NCBI GenBank assembly: GCA_021414185.1
Contig: JAIOOZ010000096.1
Coordinates: forward strand, 1 to 5,166
DNA from: Betaproteobacteria bacterium
GTDB lineage: Bacteria; Pseudomonadota; Gammaproteobacteria; Burkholderiales; SG8-41
Length of the DNA: 5,166 nt
Direction of reading: 5' to 3'
Both the position numbers and the translations under genes were made by a program. Of the stretch, positions 1-5,166 are shown piece after piece. Numbering within the stretch: position 1 is the stretch's first letter; each line of letters starts with the position of its first letter. The notes under the pieces were generated by a model. The model did no database searches and was not told the DNA's origin. It was given only the letters and a program-made list of their open reading frames with translations.

Positions 1-127
1 CGCTGCAGCCCAGCACGTCGCAATAGAAATGCTTCAGGCGCGCCGTGTTCGTTACACGCAGCACGACGTGGTCGAGACCGAGTATCTCGAATGTTACGCG
101 TTTACGTGCGGGTGGTTTTGTCGCCAT
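1..127 (-). CDS. VOC (glyoxalase/dioxygenase fold) family protein, N-terminal part
   Basis: This is the first 42 codons of a minus-strand gene that continues beyond base 1. Residues 1-13 are a basic, Pro/Ala/Lys/Arg-rich lead. Residues 15-41 read ILGLDHVVLRV, then LKHFYCDVLGC, which is the opening beta-alpha unit of the vicinal-oxygen-chelate superfamily. His20 sits where the first metal ligand normally lies. VOC proteins include glyoxalase I, extradiol dioxygenases and fosfomycin-resistance enzymes, and the substrate cannot be told from this fragment. The start chosen is ATG at 127-125. An in-frame ATG at 142-140, adding MAFSF, is also possible but lies inside the preceding terminator stem. 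Neither start has a convincing Shine-Dalgarno. The gene follows gabD on the same strand, separated by an intrinsic terminator, so its expression may depend on read-through. Family assignment is fairly sure; function is unknown. Confidence 0.8.
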   Translation of the reverse strand, partial: MATKPPARKRVTFEILGLDHVVLRVTNTARLKHFYCDVLGCS

Positions 128-166
128 AAATGAAAATGCCATCGCGCCGGGCGGCGCGATGGCATT
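128..166 (-). terminator. Intrinsic terminator of gabD
   Basis: A perfect 14-bp inverted repeat (arms 166-153 and 148-135, loop GCCC on the minus strand) has a GC-rich upper stem. On the minus strand it is followed by TTTTCATTT. It starts 21 bases after the gabD stop codon. The plus-strand side lacks a T-run, so it works in the gabD direction. The T-tract runs directly into the start codon of the VOC gene. Confidence 0.85.
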
Positions 167-187
167 GCAGCCTTTTGGAAAATTGAC

Positions 188-1669
188 TTACTTGTCAATG
201 CCGCCGATGCAGAGATACTTGATCTCGAGATAGTCTTCGATGCCGTATTTGGAGCCCTCGCGCCCTATCCCCGATTCCTTGATGCCGCCGAACGGCGCGA
301 CTTCGTTGGAAATGATGCCGACGTTGATGCCGACGATGCCGTACTCGAGCGCTTCGGCCACGCGCCAGATGCGGCCGATGTCGCGGCTGTAGAAATACGA
401 CGCCAGCCCGTATTCGGTGTCGTTCGCAAGCTTGATCAGCTCCTGCTCGGTCTTGAAGCGGAACAGCGGCGCGACCGGGCCGAACGTTTCTTCGTGCGTG
501 ATCTTCATGTCGGTCTTGACATCGGCGAGCACGGTCGGCTCGAAGAACGTGCTGCCCTTGGCGTGGCGCTTGCCGCCGGTAACGACGCGCGCGCCCTTGC
601 CGAGCGCATCGGCGATATGCTCTTCGACTTTTTCGACGGCTTTCATGTCGATCAGCGGGCCCTGCATGACGCCGTCCTCCAGCCCATTGCCGACTTTCAT
701 CGCCGCGACTTTCTCGCCCAGCTTCTTGGCGAATTTTTCATACACGCCTTCCTGCACGAACAGGCGGTTGGCGCACACGCAGGTCTGGCCGGTATTGCGG
801 AACTTGGACAGCATCGCGCCTTCGACTGCCGCGTCGATATCGGCATCGTCGAACACGATGAAGGGCGCGTTGCCGCCCAACTCGAGCGACACTTTCTTGA
901 CGGTGCCCGCACACTGCGCCATCAGCAGCTTGCCGACTTCGGTCGAGCCGGTGAACGTAAACTTGCGCACGATAGGATTAGTGGTCAGCTCATTGCCGAT
1001 CGGCCCCGACGAACCGGTGATCACGTTGATCACACCCTTGGGGATGCCCGCGCGTTCCGCGAGTTCGCACAGGGCGAGCGCCGAATACGGGGTGTAGGTC
1101 GCGGGCTTGATCACCATGGTACAGCCGGCCGCCAGAGCGGGGCCGGCCTTGCGCGTGATCATCGCGTTGGGGAAATTCCACGGCGTCACCGCCGCGCACA
1201 CGCCTATCGGCTGCTTGATGACGACGATGCGCTTGTCGGCCTGGTGCTGCGGAATGACATCGCCGTAAATGCGCTTGCCTTCCTCCGCAAACCATTCGAT
1301 GAACGACGCGCCGTAGGCGATTTCGCCTTTCGACTCGGCCAGCGGCTTGCCCTGCTCGGTCGTCATCAACACCGCGAGATCGTCCTGGTTCGCCATCATG
1401 AGGTCGAACCACTTGCGCAACACCGTGGCGCGCTCTTTGGCGGTCTTGGCGCGCCATGCCGGCCAGGCGGCGTTGGCCGCTTCGATGGCGCGCTTGGTTT
1501 CCGTCGCGCCCATTTTCGGTATGGTGCCGATTTCGCTGCCATTCGCAGGATTGTTGACGGGGAGCGTGCTCTTGTCGTCGGCGTCCACCCATTTACCGTC
1601 GATATAGCATTGCTGGCGGAACAGGCTCATGTCTTTCAGCTGCAGCGCGGGTTTGACTTTGGTCAGCAT
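188..1669 (-). CDS. gabD: Succinate-semialdehyde dehydrogenase, NAD(P)+
   Basis: This 493-aa cytoplasmic aldehyde dehydrogenase oxidises succinate semialdehyde to succinate, the last step of the GABA shunt feeding the TCA cycle. It matches E. coli GabD (about 480 aa) along its whole length, including LFRQQ near the start, FIEWFAEEGKRIYGD (123-137), ITRKAGPALAAGCTM (171-185) and YGIEDYLEIKY near the end. Catalytic features visible are Asn165 in PWNF, Lys188 in IKPA, general-base Glu263 in LELGGN and nucleophile Cys297 in GQTCVCANR. Cys299 gives the CxC pair that forms a redox switch in human SSADH; whether it does so here is unknown. ATG 1669 is preferred because AAGGA lies 9 bases upstream. 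Met14 aligns closer to the E. coli start but has a poor ribosome site. No gabT, gabP or regulator is adjacent. The promoter is at 1725-1733 and the terminator directly follows. Confidence 0.97.
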   Translation of the reverse strand: MLTKVKPALQLKDMSLFRQQCYIDGKWVDADDKSTLPVNNPANGSEIGTIPKMGATETKRAIEAANAAWPAWRAKTAKERATVLRKWFDLMMANQDDLAVLMTTEQGKPLAESKGEIAYGASFIEWFAEEGKRIYGDVIPQHQADKRIVVIKQPIGVCAAVTPWNFPNAMITRKAGPALAAGCTMVIKPATYTPYSALALCELAERAGIPKGVINVITGSSGPIGNELTTNPIVRKFTFTGSTEVGKLLMAQCAGTVKKVSLELGGNAPFIVFDDADIDAAVEGAMLSKFRNTGQTCVCANRLFVQEGVYEKFAKKLGEKVAAMKVGNGLEDGVMQGPLIDMKAVEKVEEHIADALGKGARVVTGGKRHAKGSTFFEPTVLADVKTDMKITHEETFGPVAPLFRFKTEQELIKLANDTEYGLASYFYSRDIGRIWRVAEALEYGIVGINVGIISNEVAPFGGIKESGIGREGSKYGIEDYLEIKYLCIGGIDK

Positions 1670-1724
1670 GGCGGGAAATCCTTACGAAATGAATGCGCCC
1701 GGATGGCGCCGAAATGAGCCGTGA

Positions 1725-1733
1725 AGTATAGCA
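1725..1733 (-). promoter_or_regulatory. Extended -10 promoter of gabD
   Basis: Read on the minus strand, this is TGCTATACT: an extended -10 (TGn) joined to TATACT, which matches TATAAT at five of six positions. No good -35 exists 17 bases upstream, as expected for an extended -10 promoter. The implied start near 1718 gives a leader of about 50 bases ending in the AAGGA ribosome site of gabD at 1683-1679. Confidence 0.6.
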
Positions 1734-1746
1734 CCGGCTCTGAGCG

Positions 1747-1760
1747 CCGGACGCGTCCGG
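1747..1760. repeat. 14-bp perfect palindrome over the gabD -35 position
   Basis: CCGGACGCGTCCGG is fully self-complementary. Its left edge overlaps the place where the gabD -35 would be (about 1748-1753), which is the usual position for a repressor or activator operator. The flanks (1761-1793) are extremely GC-rich, so chance symmetry is possible. No known operator consensus is recognised. Confidence 0.35.
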
Positions 1761-1850
1761 GCAGGCCCGCCCGCGCCGCCGCGCCGCTTCGTCCGAAGTG
1801 GCAAAAATCCAACAAAAATAACGTTAAACCGGTGCCAAGGCGCGGAATTC

Positions 1851-1880
1851 TTGACGCTGGCATTTAGCAGGATATATAAG
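1851..1880 (+). promoter_or_regulatory. Promoter of the first PA2779-like gene
   Basis: The -35 TTGACG (1851-1856) is separated by 18 bases from -10 TATAAG (1875-1880), or by 16 bases from TATATA (1873-1878). It lies about 65 bases before the ATG at 1946. The block GGATATATAAGGGA (1870-1883) recurs exactly before the paralogous gene at 2548-2561 with the same spacing to TTGACG. That conservation supports it as a working promoter. Confidence 0.75.
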
Positions 1881-1945
1881 GGATATGAGCGTCGGGGAGC
1901 CAATGCGCTTACGCAATCTTATTCATTATTTATTAGGGGGTTCCA

Positions 1946-2305
1946 ATGAAATTTTTATCCAAACTGATAAGTCAGCTGCTGATCGCAAGCATGATCTTTT
2001 TGCCGTTCTCGGCGCAGGCCGGAATGATAGCCACCGACCAGGTCGTCGCCAGCGCGGCGGCCCAGGCCAACCGCGCCAAGATTGCCGACTTTGTCGCGCG
2101 CGCCGACGTGCAAAAACAGATGGAAACGCTGGGCCTCACGACGGCGAACGCCCAGGACCGCGTCGCCGCCCTGACCGACGAAGAAGTGCAGCGCATCGCC
2201 GGCAAGATCGACTCCGCACCGGCCGGCGCCAGCGGCACCGGCACCGCGTGGGTTGTCGCGGCCGTTATCGCAATAGCAGTCCTGGTTTACATCTACTGGA
2301 AATGA
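1946..2305 (+). CDS. PA2779-family small membrane-anchored secreted protein, copy A
   Basis: This 119-aa protein has a Sec signal peptide at residues 1-25 with a type I cleavage site SAQA/G. A conserved GMIATDQVVAS stretch starts the mature protein. Residues 40-90 are a charged, probably helical domain (VQKQMETLGLT, then RIAGKID). A Pro/Ala/Gly/Ser/Thr linker at 91-100 precedes a membrane helix (about 101-118) ending in Trp-Lys. The expected topology is a periplasmic domain anchored by its C-terminus. I recognise the pattern as the PA2779 family (DUF6627), whose function I do not know. The start is supported by AGGGGG five bases upstream and by alignment with copy B at 2636-2992, about 60% identical. 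It has its own promoter and terminator and so appears to be a single-gene transcript. The SAQAGMIATDQV segment is identical in both copies, which suggests functional constraint there. Confidence 0.88.
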   Translation: MKFLSKLISQLLIASMIFLPFSAQAGMIATDQVVASAAAQANRAKIADFVARADVQKQMETLGLTTANAQDRVAALTDEEVQRIAGKIDSAPAGASGTGTAWVVAAVIAIAVLVYIYWK

Positions 2306-2333
2306 TGCCGTAAACCGCGCATGCTGCACGCGT

Positions 2334-2361
2334 AAAAAGCCCGCCTTTCGGCGGGCTTTTT
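2334..2361 (+). terminator. Intrinsic terminator after copy A
   Basis: The arms AAAAAGCCCGCC (2334-2345) and GGCGGGCTTTTT (2350-2361) pair perfectly over 12 bp with loop TTTC. The GC core followed by five T's is a textbook intrinsic terminator, starting 28 bases after the copy A stop. The A-run on the left makes it potentially bidirectional, but no leftward gene ends here. Confidence 0.93.
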
Positions 2362-2528
2362 GCTGGGCGCCCGCCGACAGAAAATATGACGGCGGACTTG
2401 CGCGCAACCCGGACCCCGGCAGGCATTTCATTGCGGAGTTCCGCTTTTTATTCCGTGCGCCGCCGGCATTCAGGACGCTGCGCCGGCGCCCGCCTTTGAC
2501 ATATCCACAGCCACCGCCAAGACAGCCC
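2362..2528. other. Intergenic region without a recognised gene
   Basis: The gap between the two small genes (2306-2635) is 330 bases. It holds the copy A terminator, this featureless stretch, and then the copy B promoter and leader. Here I see only short GC-rich inverted repeats and a weak four-base-pair hairpin with a T-run (2433-2449). There is no convincing coding frame, RNA gene or long repeat. Confidence 0.5.
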
Positions 2529-2558
2529 TTGACGTTGATGTTTGCCTGGATATATAAG
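2529..2558 (+). promoter_or_regulatory. Promoter of the second PA2779-like gene (and peptidase)
   Basis: TTGACG (2529-2534) and TATAAG (2553-2558) are 18 bases apart, the same layout as the promoter at 1851-1880. About 26 of 33 bases agree between the two, including the block at 2548-2561. Sequence just upstream of the -35 is not conserved, so selection or recent ancestry is focused on the core promoter. The leader to the ATG at 2636 is about 70 bases. No separate promoter is evident before the peptidase, so this one probably also drives it. Confidence 0.75.
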
Positions 2559-2635
2559 GGAGTCTGGGCGCTACGATGACGCATTGCCGGCGCTTGCGAA
2601 CGCGAGATACCTTCCTAACCTACTGGAGCCTAAAG

Positions 2636-2992
2636 ATGAAATCATTCTACAGACTGATATGCCAATTATTGATCCTGAGCATGGTGTGGCTGCCCTATTC
2701 GGCCCAGGCCGGAATGATCGCCACCGATCAGGTCCTCGCCAGCGCGACCAATGAAGCCAATCGCGACAAAGTGCGCGATTTCGTCAGCCGCACGGATGTG
2801 CAGAAACAGTTTGAAGCGCTGGGCCTCACCGCAGCGACCGCCGGCGACCGCGTGAACGCGATGACCCAGGATGAAATCAACCGCATCGCGGGCAAAATCG
2901 ACAGCCTGCCGGCCGGCGCCGGTTCGAGCGGGTGGTGGTGGGCGGCAGGCGTTCTGATCATTGCCGGCATCATCTGGTACTTCTGGAAATAA
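2636..2992 (+). CDS. PA2779-family small membrane-anchored secreted protein, copy B
   Basis: This 118-aa paralogue of the gene at 1946 has the same layout. The signal peptide is residues 1-25 (cleaved SAQA/G), followed by the GMIATDQVLAS segment, a charged domain (VQKQFEALGLT, then RIAGKID), a PAGAGSSG linker and a Trp-rich membrane helix (about 100-117) ending in Trp-Lys. ATG 2636 is chosen because TGGAG lies seven bases upstream and the N-terminus then matches copy A. An in-frame ATG at 2576 would prepend 20 mostly polar and basic residues to the signal peptide. The stop lies 16 bases before the peptidase ATG, and that gene has almost no ribosome site of its own, so the two are probably translationally coupled. 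Family PA2779 is known to me as a neighbour of PA2778-type cysteine peptidases; its role is unknown. Confidence 0.88.
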   Translation: MKSFYRLICQLLILSMVWLPYSAQAGMIATDQVLASATNEANRDKVRDFVSRTDVQKQFEALGLTAATAGDRVNAMTQDEINRIAGKIDSLPAGAGSSGWWWAAGVLIIAGIIWYFWK

Positions 2993-3008
2993 CCGACCAA
3001 GTCTCAAT

Positions 3009-4100
3009 ATGCACAGCTTTAAAGCCCGCGTCACCGCGGGCTTTATTTTTTTGAGCGCGCTGCTGCCGGGCTGCGCGCTCATTGCGCCGCAAACCTACGC
3101 GCTGAAAGAGCAGCGGCCGGCCGACCTGCCGCCGCGCGTCGAACTGACAGAGGTTCCGTTTTACCCGCAGGATGACTATTACTGCGGCCCATCGGCGCTG
3201 GCCATGGCGCTGAACGCCGCGGGTGTCGCTGTGACGCCCGAACAGCTGGTCGACCAGGTCTATCTGCCGGGACGCAAAGGTAGCCTGCAGGTGGAAATGA
3301 TCGCAGCCGCGCGCCGCAATGGCCTCATTGCCTACGAACTCGCCCCCAAGGTTGCTGACCTGTTACGCGAACTCGCGGCCGGCTCGCCGGCAATCGTGCT
3401 GGAAAATTTTGGTCCCTTCAAATGGTATCCAATATGGCATTACTCGGTCGTCGTCGGTTACGACCTTGACCGCCTGGAAGTAATCAGGCGCTCCGGCAAA
3501 AGACCGCGCCTGCCGACGCCGCTGCCGGTGTTCGAAAAAATCTGGCGGGAAGAAGATTACTGGGCAATGATCGCCGTGCCGCCCGACCGCGTGCCCGTGA
3601 CGGCCACTGAAACGCGTTATGCCGCGGCCGTCGTTGCCCTCGAGAGAAGCGGGAACCTGAAAAACGCCTTGATCGCGTACACCGCGATGCTCAAACGCTG
3701 GCCGGGCAGCCTCGCCGGCCAGATGGGCCGCGGCAATACGGCTTACGCGCTGCACGATCTCGATACGGCCGAAACCGCGTTCAAGCAGGCAACCGTGGAC
3801 AACCCGGAAGCGGCCGCCGCATTCAACAACCTCGCCAACGTGCTCGCCGAACGCGGCAAATTCAGCGACGCCGTGGCGGCGGCGGAAAAAGCGGTAAGCC
3901 TCGGCGGGCCTTTACAGACCGCGACCCAGGCGACGCTGGACGAAGTCCGTCAGAAAGCCGCTGCGGCGCGCCCGGTAGCGGTGCCGCCGCCCGCCGCAAC
4001 AGAAACCGCACCCGCGCAGGCCGCGCCGCCGGCGCCCGTCGCGAAACCCAAGGCCAGGAAATCGAAACCGCGCAAAAAAGCACCGGCAACGGCCAGCTGA
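3009..4100 (+). CDS. C39-like cysteine peptidase lipoprotein with TPR repeats (PA2778 family)
   Basis: This 363-aa protein starts with a lipoprotein signal peptide, residues 1-21, and lipobox LPGC with Cys22 as the lipidated residue. The peptidase domain spans about 43-192. Gln54 is a plausible oxyanion residue, Cys59 in YYCGPSALAM the nucleophile and His144 in WHYSVVVGYD the base. Where C39 enzymes have Asp/Asn 16 residues after the His, this protein has Arg160-Arg161-Ser162, so the third catalytic residue is unclear. Three TPR-like units follow (about 203-235, 236-269 and 270-302), then a low-complexity Ala/Pro tail ending in a Lys/Arg-rich segment (317-363). It has no ABC-transporter domains, so it is not a bacteriocin exporter. 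Its likely place is the periplasmic face of a membrane. ATG 3009 is the first ATG and is needed for the signal peptide; the ribosome site is poor. The upstream gene's terminator lies inside codons 5-15. Confidence 0.9.
   Translation: MHSFKARVTAGFIFLSALLPGCALIAPQTYALKEQRPADLPPRVELTEVPFYPQDDYYCGPSALAMALNAAGVAVTPEQLVDQVYLPGRKGSLQVEMIAAARRNGLIAYELAPKVADLLRELAAGSPAIVLENFGPFKWYPIWHYSVVVGYDLDRLEVIRRSGKRPRLPTPLPVFEKIWREEDYWAMIAVPPDRVPVTATETRYAAAVVALERSGNLKNALIAYTAMLKRWPGSLAGQMGRGNTAYALHDLDTAETAFKQATVDNPEAAAAFNNLANVLAERGKFSDAVAAAEKAVSLGGPLQTATQATLDEVRQKAAAARPVAVPPPAATETAPAQAAPPAPVAKPKARKSKPRKKAPATAS
3021..3052 (+). terminator. Intrinsic terminator of copy B, embedded in the peptidase signal sequence
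   Basis: The arms AAAGCCCGCG (3021-3030) and CGCGGGCTTT (3035-3044) pair perfectly with loop TCAC, followed by A and seven T's (3046-3052). It starts 28 bases after the copy B stop, the same distance as the copy A terminator, and shares its AAAGCCCGC/GCGGGCTTT core. It also begins 12 bases inside the peptidase reading frame, where it encodes KARVTAGFIFL. Its form is that of an efficient terminator; whether translation opens it is an inference. Confidence 0.82.
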
Positions 4101-4207
4101 CCGACATTGGCGCTGGCCTGCTCGATGCCCGTCCATGTGAACATCGCGGGCCGCAAAAACGCACCTCCCGACACCCGCCCCACAGCGGAGCGCGGGCGTC
4201 CGGCAGC

Positions 4208-4228
4208 GCCCGAAAACCGGGCCGTTTT
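4208..4228 (+). terminator. Weak terminator-like hairpin after the peptidase
   Basis: GCCCG (4208-4212) pairs with CGGGC (4218-4222) around loop AAAAC, followed by CG and TTTT. The stem is only 5 bp and the T-run is short and offset. It lies about 107 bases after the peptidase stop and just before the mlaA promoter, a sensible place, but the structure alone is marginal. Confidence 0.35.
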
Positions 4229-4234
4229 ATGCCT

Positions 4235-4263
4235 TTGGTTTTGCCTGAAATCATTGTTATAAT
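4235..4263 (+). promoter_or_regulatory. Promoter of mlaA
   Basis: The -10 TATAAT (4258-4263) is a perfect consensus and is preceded by TGT, giving an extended -10. A partial -35, TTGGTT (4235-4240), sits 17 bases upstream. The implied start near 4270 leaves a leader of roughly 30-35 bases before the mlaA start codon. Confidence 0.75.
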
Positions 4264-4305
4264 GAAAAAAACGCCGTAACCAGACCAAATACTGGAATCA
4301 TGCTC

Positions 4306-5166
4306 ATGACTTTGTTTACCGCCCGGCTCCGTAGTTCCTGCGTGCTGGTGCTGTTGTCGCTGGCGCTGCTGGGAGGTTGCGCGAGCACCAAGAACCCGCG
4401 CGATCCGCTCGAGCCGCTGAACCGCGCCGTCTACCAGCTGAACGACGGGCTCGACAAGGTCGTCCTGAAGCCGGTCGCAACGGTTTACAAAACGGTACTG
4501 CCGCAGTTCGTGCGCACCGGCATCACGAACTTCTACAACAACCTGTACGACGTGCTGACCGCGCTCAACAACCTGCTGCAGGGCAAGGTCGGCGACGCGG
4601 TTTCCGACGTCGGACGCATCGTGGTCAATACGACGGTGGGCCTCGCCGGCTTTATCGACGTGGCGACTGAAGTCGGGCTTGAAAAGCACAAGGAAGATTT
4701 CGGCCAGACGCTCGGCCGCTGGGGCATCAATTCCGGCCCTTACCTGCAAATTCCGTTTTTCGGCCCGAGTTCGTTTCGCGACGGTGTCGGTTCGGCAGTC
4801 GACTTCAAACTCGACCCGATCCGCCTGATCTGGCGCAATCACATGCGCACGCGCAACTCGGTATGGGGGCTGTACATCATCAACCTGCGTGCCAACCTGC
4901 TCGATTCGACCAAAATCCTCGACGAAGCGGCACTCGATCCCTACGAGTTCCAGCGTGACGCCTATCTGCAGCGCCGCCGCAACCTCGTTTACGACGGCAA
5001 TCCGCCGCCGGAAAAAGACGAGGAAGACATTCCCGAGCTGAAAACCAAGCCGCGCGCCGAAGGCGACGAACCGGCAAAACCGACGGGCGCGGGCATCGAC
5101 GCGCCGCAAGTCTCGGCGCCTGCCGAGACCATGCCGGTCAGCAATGTGCAACCGGCAACGCCGGCA
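4306..5166 (+). CDS. mlaA: MlaA (VacJ) outer-membrane lipoprotein, partial at 3' end
   Basis: At least 287 residues are open to the window edge. MlaA sits in the outer membrane and removes misplaced phospholipids from the outer leaflet, passing them via MlaC to the MlaFEDB transporter, so keeping lipid asymmetry. The signal peptide is residues 1-24 with lipobox LGGC (Cys25). Family motifs follow: RDPLEPLNRAVYQLND (32-47), VNTTVGLAGFIDVA (107-120), and EDFGQTLGRWG (130-140) leading into SGPYLQIPFFGPSSFRD (143-159). The core ends about residue 231. A Pro/Ala/Glu/Lys-rich extension (232-287 and beyond) is longer than in E. coli MlaA (251 aa). ATG 4306 is preferred because TGGAA lies eight bases upstream; ATG 4300, two codons earlier, is the alternative. 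No other mla gene is visible, and the promoter just upstream suggests it begins its own transcript. Confidence 0.95.
   Translation, partial: MTLFTARLRSSCVLVLLSLALLGGCASTKNPRDPLEPLNRAVYQLNDGLDKVVLKPVATVYKTVLPQFVRTGITNFYNNLYDVLTALNNLLQGKVGDAVSDVGRIVVNTTVGLAGFIDVATEVGLEKHKEDFGQTLGRWGINSGPYLQIPFFGPSSFRDGVGSAVDFKLDPIRLIWRNHMRTRNSVWGLYIINLRANLLDSTKILDEAALDPYEFQRDAYLQRRRNLVYDGNPPPEKDEEDIPELKTKPRAEGDEPAKPTGAGIDAPQVSAPAETMPVSNVQPATPA

Noticed and set aside
494..1717. 407-codon open frame on the plus strand opposite gabD
   Set aside because: It is the antisense shadow of a confidently identified gabD in GC-rich DNA. Its product is Arg/His/Asp-rich with no family resemblance.
1885..1948. ATG at 1885 in the leader of copy A as a regulatory leader peptide
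   Set aside because: The frame runs without stop deep into copy A and has no ribosome site, so it looks like a shadow frame and not a short leader ORF.
2433..2449. GCGG-AGTT-CCGC hairpin followed by five T's
   Set aside because: A four-base-pair stem is too weak, and a strong terminator already ends the upstream transcript at 2361.
2496..2501. Perfect TTGACA as a second -35 upstream of copy B
   Set aside because: No -10-like hexamer lies 16-18 bases downstream. The TTGACG/TATAAG pair further on is better and is conserved with copy A.
2576..2635. Upstream in-frame ATG extending copy B by 20 residues
   Set aside because: It would put a basic polar stretch before a clear signal peptide, has no good ribosome site, and copy A has no equivalent.
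2961..3008. TTG start extending the peptidase upstream into copy B
   Set aside because: It overlaps the conserved C-terminus of copy B, adds a non-hydrophobic lead before the lipoprotein signal peptide, and has no ribosome site.
3009..4100. Bacteriocin-type C39 exporter or immunity system
   Set aside because: There are no ABC-transporter or membrane-spanning domains, and the neighbouring small proteins have Sec signal peptides, not double-glycine leaders.
3862..5151. 429-codon open frame on the minus strand opposite the peptidase tail and mlaA
   Set aside because: Its sequence is low-complexity Arg/Ala-rich and it lies across two well supported plus-strand genes and a promoter.

Overview
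The window is GC-rich with dense Gram-negative-type coding: two lipoproteins with lipoboxes, the outer-membrane lipid protein MlaA, and a GabD very close to the enterobacterial enzyme. This points to a proteobacterium. Betaproteobacteria is my best guess from the overall protein style, but the sequence does not prove it.

Left part (1-1669, minus strand): gabD (succinate-semialdehyde dehydrogenase) reads leftward. It is followed by a perfect 14-bp stem-loop terminator and then by the first 42 codons of a VOC/glyoxalase-fold protein that runs off the window. The terminator ends only a few bases before the VOC start codon. The 276-base gap between gabD and the rightward genes (1670-1945) carries divergent promoters: an extended -10 for gabD, and a TTGACG/TATAAG promoter for the first small gene.

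Middle part (1851-4100, plus strand): two paralogous small genes (119 and 118 aa, about 60% identical) encode secreted proteins with a signal peptide, a short periplasmic domain and a C-terminal membrane helix ending in Trp-Lys. I recognise them as the PA2779 family. Each has its own promoter, with an identical 14-base block over the -10, and each is followed at nearly the same distance by a similar intrinsic terminator, so a whole promoter-gene-terminator unit appears duplicated. Immediately after the second copy lies a lipoprotein with a C39-like cysteine peptidase domain, three TPR-like repeats and a Lys/Pro/Ala tail (PA2778 family). Its start codon lies upstream of the second copy's terminator, so the terminator hairpin and its T-run encode part of the peptidase's signal peptide. 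This is the most unusual structure in the window. It suggests that translation of the peptidase and termination of the small-gene transcript compete.

Right part (4101-5166, plus strand): a 205-base gap contains a weak terminator-like hairpin and a consensus extended -10 promoter (TGTTATAAT). It leads into mlaA, which is open to the end of the window and has a long Pro/Ala/charged C-terminal extension.

The small secreted proteins and the peptidase probably form a functional pair at the cell envelope, with the peptidase or its TPRs acting on or binding the small proteins. Their biochemical role is not known to me and is not shown by the sequence. gabD/VOC and mlaA appear to be separate transcription units.
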